NCBI GenBank assembly: GCA_910589085.1
Contig: CAJUSG010000058.1
Location: forward strand, 1-14,855
DNA: 14,855 nucleotides
From: an uncultured Oscillospiraceae bacterium
GTDB taxonomy: Bacteria; Bacillota; Clostridia; Oscillospirales; Oscillospiraceae
Reading direction: 5' to 3'
Part shown: piece after piece, positions 12,372-14,855 of the stretch
How the letters are laid out: every line of letters starts with the position of its first letter
Position numbering within the stretch: position 1 is the stretch's first letter
Made by a program: the position numbers and the translations under genes
Notes under the pieces: generated by a model
Seen by the model: the letters and a program-made list of their open reading frames with translations, nothing else
Database searches by the model: none
Told to the model about the DNA's origin: nothing

Positions 12372-13471
12372 GACACGCCCGCGTAGGGGGCGGCCGACCT
12401 GCCGCCCCGCTTCTGGCAGCTGTAACGGCGCTCCTCCTCGCCGGCTGCTCCGGTCTGCCCGCCGCCCGGGAGATGGGAGACATGGCCCTCCTGCGCACCC
12501 TGGGGGTGGACCCCTCCCCCGCCGGGGTGGCGGTCACCGGCTCCACCGGTCCCCGGGCGAAGGGCCTCCAGGGCGACGGCGAGCCCGCCCTTACCCTGGC
12601 GGCGGATGGGGCGTCCCTTAGCGGAGCCTGTCTGGCCATGCAGGGGCAGAGCGACAGCTTTGTCTTTTTCGGCTATGTGGACCAGCTCCTCCTGGGGGAG
12701 AAGCTGGCGGAGGAGGGGGTCCGGCCAGTGCTGGACTACTTCTCCCGGAATGCCGAGCTGGGCCTGGGGGCCCAGCTGTGGCTGGTCCGGAGCGGCTCCG
12801 CCCGGGAGGCCCTGTCTGCCGGAGGGGAAAAGGGGCTGGACAGCCGCCTGGAGACCATTCAGAACGACAGCAAAATGGGCATCGCCAACCTCACCCGCAC
12901 CGCCGGAGAGGTATACACCGACCTGCTGGAGCTGGGCTCCGCCTATGTCCCCGCCCTCACCCCCGTCGGGGAGGGGGACGCCGTCCTGGCGGAGCAGGGA
13001 TATGGAATTTTAAAGGGGGATATCCTGGCGGGCTTTCTGGAGGGGGAGGCGGCCAAGGGCCTGGAGCTGCTGACCGGGGGGCCCTCGGCGGATATTTTGG
13101 AGATTGCGCTGCCGGAGGGGCAGGTGTCGGTAAAGGTGAGTTCCGCCTGTACGAAAAGCCGCCTGGAATTTCAGGGGGACGCACCCGCCAAGCTGCGGCT
13201 GACCTGTAAGATCGAGGCCCGCCTGTCCGAGTACCGGGAGCGCCCGGACGGTCAGGGGCTGGAGCACCTCCAGACGGCGCTGGAGGACCGGGAGCGGGAG
13301 CGGATGGCCGCCGCCCTGGAACGGCTGCGGGTCTGGGGGACAGACTGCGCCGGCCTGGGAGCCAGAGCGGGGATGCTCTGCCCGGCCCGATGGCAGGCCG
13401 TCCAGGACAGCTGGCCCGAGTGGTTTGGCCGGGTGCCGGTGGAGATTACGGTTGAGGTTAATTTGTTATAG
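12368..13471 (+). CDS. gerKC: Spore germinant receptor lipoprotein subunit C (Ger(x)C family)
   Basis: 367 residues. Signal peptide with a lipobox (TALLLAGC, Cys27), so it is anchored as a lipoprotein in the spore inner membrane. The family pattern is present: REMGDMALLRTLGVDPSPAG (GerC proteins start their mature part with a related 'xEIxxxxxVxxxGID' block), AMQGQSDSFVFFGYVDQLLL, then VRPVLDYFSRNAELGLGAQLW, and the C-terminal domain ending FGRVPVEITVEVNLL. Compared with Bacillus GerAC the N-terminal block is diverged but clear. ATG 12368 overlaps the A-subunit stop by four bases, and AGGAGGA (12354-12360) lies eight bases upstream. The frame stays open upstream to 11453 over the A subunit; that part is a high-GC shadow, not a fusion. 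It is placed second, so the operon is A-C-B. Confidence 0.92.
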   Translation: MRHARVGGGRPAAPLLAAVTALLLAGCSGLPAAREMGDMALLRTLGVDPSPAGVAVTGSTGPRAKGLQGDGEPALTLAADGASLSGACLAMQGQSDSFVFFGYVDQLLLGEKLAEEGVRPVLDYFSRNAELGLGAQLWLVRSGSAREALSAGGEKGLDSRLETIQNDSKMGIANLTRTAGEVYTDLLELGSAYVPALTPVGEGDAVLAEQGYGILKGDILAGFLEGEAAKGLELLTGGPSADILEIALPEGQVSVKVSSACTKSRLEFQGDAPAKLRLTCKIEARLSEYRERPDGQGLEHLQTALEDRERERMAAALERLRVWGTDCAGLGARAGMLCPARWQAVQDSWPEWFGRVPVEITVEVNLL

Positions 13472-13493
13472 GGGTGGCCCCGGGCCTCCCCTA
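13469..13493. repeat. GC-rich palindrome between gerKC and gerKB
   Basis: AGGGGTGGCCC (13470-13480) and GGGCCTCCCCT (13482-13492) pair at 10 of 11 positions around one C, extended by a T-A pair. Read on minus, it starts TGTAGGGG (13495 downward), the same opening as the repeats at 2054 and 2139, so it may be a third, shorter member. It could temper gerKB expression relative to the first two genes. Confidence 0.5.
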
Positions 13494-13510
13494 CAGGAAG
13501 GAAGCGCCCT

Positions 13511-14623
13511 ATGAAAGACAACAAAATTTCCCGCACCCAGCTCATGGCTCTGCTGTGGGCGGGGGTGATGGCCCCGGCGGCGGAGCTGCTGCCATCCCTT
13601 CTGCTGCCCGGCGCGGGCCGGGGAGCTTGGCTGGCGGTGGTGCTGGCCGCCCCTCTGGTGCTGGCGGCGGGGTGGCTGCTGGGCTCGCTGGCCGGCCGGG
13701 AGGGTCTGGCCCGGGGGGTCACCGGATTGCTGGGCCGGTGGCTGGGCGGGGCGGTCCTACTATTATATATAGTGTGGGCGCTGTGTCTTCTGTCCCTCCG
13801 CTTGCGGTTATGCGCCCAGAGGCTGCTCGCCTCCGGAGAGCGGGACGGGGCCCTGTGGTTCTTTTTGCTGTCGGTGGCGGCCGTCCTGCTGTGGATGGGC
13901 CGGGGGAAGCTGACCGCCTTCGCCCGGGCGGGACAGCTCTTTCTCACCGCCCTGCTGATAACCGCCGGGGTGGTGCTGGGGCTCTCCCTGTTTCAGGCCA
14001 GGCCGGAGCGGCTGCTCCCCCTGTGGTGGACCGAGGCCGGGCCGCCGCTCCAGGCCGCCTTGTCCGCCGCCGGGGTGATGGGCTGGGGGCTGTTTCTCCC
14101 CTTTTTAATGGGAGATGTGCGGGATCAGGGGGAGAAGAAAAACTGGCACTGGCTCTTCTGGGGACTGGGGGGCGCTCTGCTGCTGGCCGCCGCCCAGGGG
14201 GTAATTGTGGGAAATCTGGGGACGGAGCTGGCCGCCCGGCTGGATAACCCTTTTTTTGCCCTGGCCAAGAGCGTGGGAGTGGAAGGGGCCTTCCAGCGGG
14301 TGGAGGGGGTGGTTACCGCCCTGTGGACCTTTGCCGACCTGACCATGGGGGGGATCCTGATCTTCGCGATTCGGACCATATCGGCGGAGCTGCTGCCGGA
14401 GCGCGCCCGGCCCTGCGTACCCTGGGCCGCGGTGCTGCTGGGGACGGCCGCGGCGCTGGTCCTGTTTCCAGTCGGGGAGAGCGGGGAGGCGCTGAGCCGC
14501 CAATTCGTCCCGGCGGGGAATCTGGTGCTGGGATTTTTTCTGCCCGCCGGCCTTTGGATAATAAAAGAGGGTCTGGGCCGGAAGGGAAAATGTGGCATAT
14601 CTTGTGGCAAAAATTCCCTGTAG
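13511..14623 (+). CDS. gerKB: Spore germinant receptor permease-like subunit B (GerB/GerKB family, APC superfamily)
   Basis: 370 residues with about ten membrane helices, normal for GerB. The N-terminus is typical (KISRTQLMALLWAGVMAP, where GerB proteins have 'IsxxQ'). Helices include AWLAVVLAAPLVLAAGWLLG, GGAVLLLYIVWALCLLSL, ALWFFLLSVAAVLLWMG, GQLFLTALLITAGVVLGLSL, WLFWGLGGALLLAAAQGVIVG, ALWTFADLTMGGILIFAI and VPWAAVLLGTAAALVLFPVG. GerB resembles amino-acid permeases and forms the germinant-binding pocket and part of the ion channel with GerA. The ribosome site GGAAGGA (13496-13502) is weaker than those of the A and C genes, and this is the only gap in the operon (39 bases, holding a palindrome). 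No clear terminator follows. Confidence 0.93.
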   Translation: MKDNKISRTQLMALLWAGVMAPAAELLPSLLLPGAGRGAWLAVVLAAPLVLAAGWLLGSLAGREGLARGVTGLLGRWLGGAVLLLYIVWALCLLSLRLRLCAQRLLASGERDGALWFFLLSVAAVLLWMGRGKLTAFARAGQLFLTALLITAGVVLGLSLFQARPERLLPLWWTEAGPPLQAALSAAGVMGWGLFLPFLMGDVRDQGEKKNWHWLFWGLGGALLLAAAQGVIVGNLGTELAARLDNPFFALAKSVGVEGAFQRVEGVVTALWTFADLTMGGILIFAIRTISAELLPERARPCVPWAAVLLGTAAALVLFPVGESGEALSRQFVPAGNLVLGFFLPAGLWIIKEGLGRKGKCGISCGKNSL

Positions 14624-14635
14624 CCCAAAGATATT

Positions 14636-14653
14636 GAGGGGGAAAATGCCCTC
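14636..14653. other. Short hairpin after gerKB
   Basis: GAGGG (14636-14640) and CCCTC (14649-14653), 8-base loop, followed by an A-tract, not T. As a plus-strand terminator it is poor. On the minus strand the T-run comes before the stem. The A-rich stretch 14655-14682 right after it may serve as an UP element for the next promoter. Confidence 0.35.
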
Positions 14654-14685
14654 GAAAAAAACTTTAAAAAAATTAAAAAAAACGC

Positions 14686-14714
14686 TTGACAAAAGGGGAA
14701 CGTAGTGGTAATCT
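14686..14714 (+). promoter_or_regulatory. Promoter P1 of a probable stable-RNA operon
   Basis: Perfect -35 TTGACA (14686-14691), 17-bp spacer, -10 TAATCT (14709-14714). An A-tract (14655-14682) directly upstream looks like an UP element. No open reading frame follows in the window. Confidence 0.78.
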
Positions 14715-14720
14715 ATGCAA

Positions 14721-14739
14721 GTCGCTCGGCAAGAGCGGC
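14721..14739 (+). other. Leader stem-loop after P1
   Basis: GTCGCTC (14721-14727) pairs with GAGCGGC (14733-14739), one T-G wobble, loop GGCAA. It lies at the predicted start of the P1 transcript. Resembles the boxB-like hairpins of rRNA antitermination leaders; this role is a guess. Confidence 0.4.
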
Positions 14740-14774
14740 GCGCCACTCCAAGATTGAATGTTGAGGGCCGAAAA

Positions 14775-14791
14775 AAGTTTCGAAGAAACTT
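14775..14791. other. Perfect 7-bp inverted repeat between P1 and P2
   Basis: AAGTTTC-GAA-GAAACTT at 14775-14791. It is flanked by A-tracts on both sides, so on the minus strand it reads as a stem followed by TTTTTT, a weak terminator for antisense transcription. On the plus strand it is a leader stem-loop just before P2. Confidence 0.45.
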
Positions 14792-14802
14792 GAAAAAAGG
14801 AC

Positions 14803-14831
14803 TTGACAAGCGATAAAGAGTGTGGTAAGAT
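14803..14831 (+). promoter_or_regulatory. Promoter P2 of a probable stable-RNA operon
   Basis: Perfect -35 TTGACA (14803-14808), 17-bp spacer, -10 TAAGAT (14826-14831), 117 bp after P1. Followed by GCCCGCCGCTGAGCGG with a CCGC-TGA-GCGG stem. Tandem TTGACA promoters with structured, gene-free leaders are typical of Firmicute rRNA and tRNA operons, so a 16S gene or a tRNA cluster probably begins past 14855. Confidence 0.8.
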
Positions 14832-14855
14832 AAAAGCCCGCCGCTGAGCGGTGTG

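Noticed and set aside
11453..13471. A 672-codon plus-strand frame running across the A subunit into gerKC, looking like a fusion protein
   Set aside because: The first ~305 codons are a Gly/Arg/Pro-rich shadow of gerKA in another frame. The real protein starts at 12368, with a ribosome site and lipoprotein signal.
13474..14247. 257-codon plus frame starting just before gerKB
   Set aside because: Gly/Arg/Ala-rich shadow of gerKB with no hydrophobic helices; gerKB is clear in its own frame.
1..14855. CRISPR array, IS element, toxin-antitoxin pair, riboswitch or phage island
   Set aside because: Read on both strands by eye, I see no regular spaced repeats, transposase or integrase motifs, known riboswitch cores, or paired small genes of the toxin-antitoxin type.

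Overview
The window is a GC-rich stretch (my estimate is well above 60 % GC) with strong GGAGG-type ribosome binding sites, sigma-A promoters and a tricistronic spore-germinant receptor operon. The gene content and order point to a spore-forming, high-GC member of the Clostridia, most likely a gut Oscillospiraceae of the Flavonifractor/Lawsonibacter/Intestinimonas type. The taxonomic call is an inference. There is no prophage, CRISPR array, IS element or obvious foreign island. This is mostly chromosomal housekeeping and sporulation DNA, and the more unusual signals are in regulatory sequence and in insertions within familiar proteins.

Layout. (1) 1-607, minus strand: the N-terminal part of the tRNA methylthiotransferase MiaB, cut by the window edge, with a clean promoter. 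(2) 738-4099, plus: a zinc-ribbon protein, a trimeric-type purine nucleoside phosphorylase, an MTA/SAH-type deaminase and a coupled protein of unknown function. Together these look like a nucleoside salvage cluster; a pair of inverted GC-rich repeats lies between phosphorylase and deaminase. (3) 4129-9496, plus: a SpoVB/YabM-like flippase with a large insertion, MazG, HU, and the ribosome-quality-control protein RqcP. This is the order known from the Bacillus yabM-yabN-yabO region, with HU inserted. A tightly overlapping trio follows: ApbE flavin transferase, a NusG-domain-II protein and a Gx/HepI-type membrane protein. The run ends in a strong terminator. (4) 9583-10741, minus: a 49-residue orphan protein with its own promoter, and a membrane-anchored XRE-type regulator. 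(5) 10816-14623, plus: a GerA-type germinant receptor operon in the order A-C-B. (6) 14624-14855: AT-rich DNA with two tandem consensus promoters and stem-loops, the usual look of the leader of an rRNA or tRNA operon beginning just past the window.

The most interesting place is the divergent control region 10682-10868. A near-consensus sigma-G promoter (TGAATA, 17 bp, CACACTA) lies inside an 18-bp hairpin whose 3' arm holds the Shine-Dalgarno sequence of the germinant receptor. A transcript begun at this promoter would start inside the 3' arm and leave the ribosome site free. Any transcript read through from upstream would carry both arms and bury it. The same region carries repeated TTG(A/T)CAACC elements over the promoter of the divergent membrane-bound regulator.
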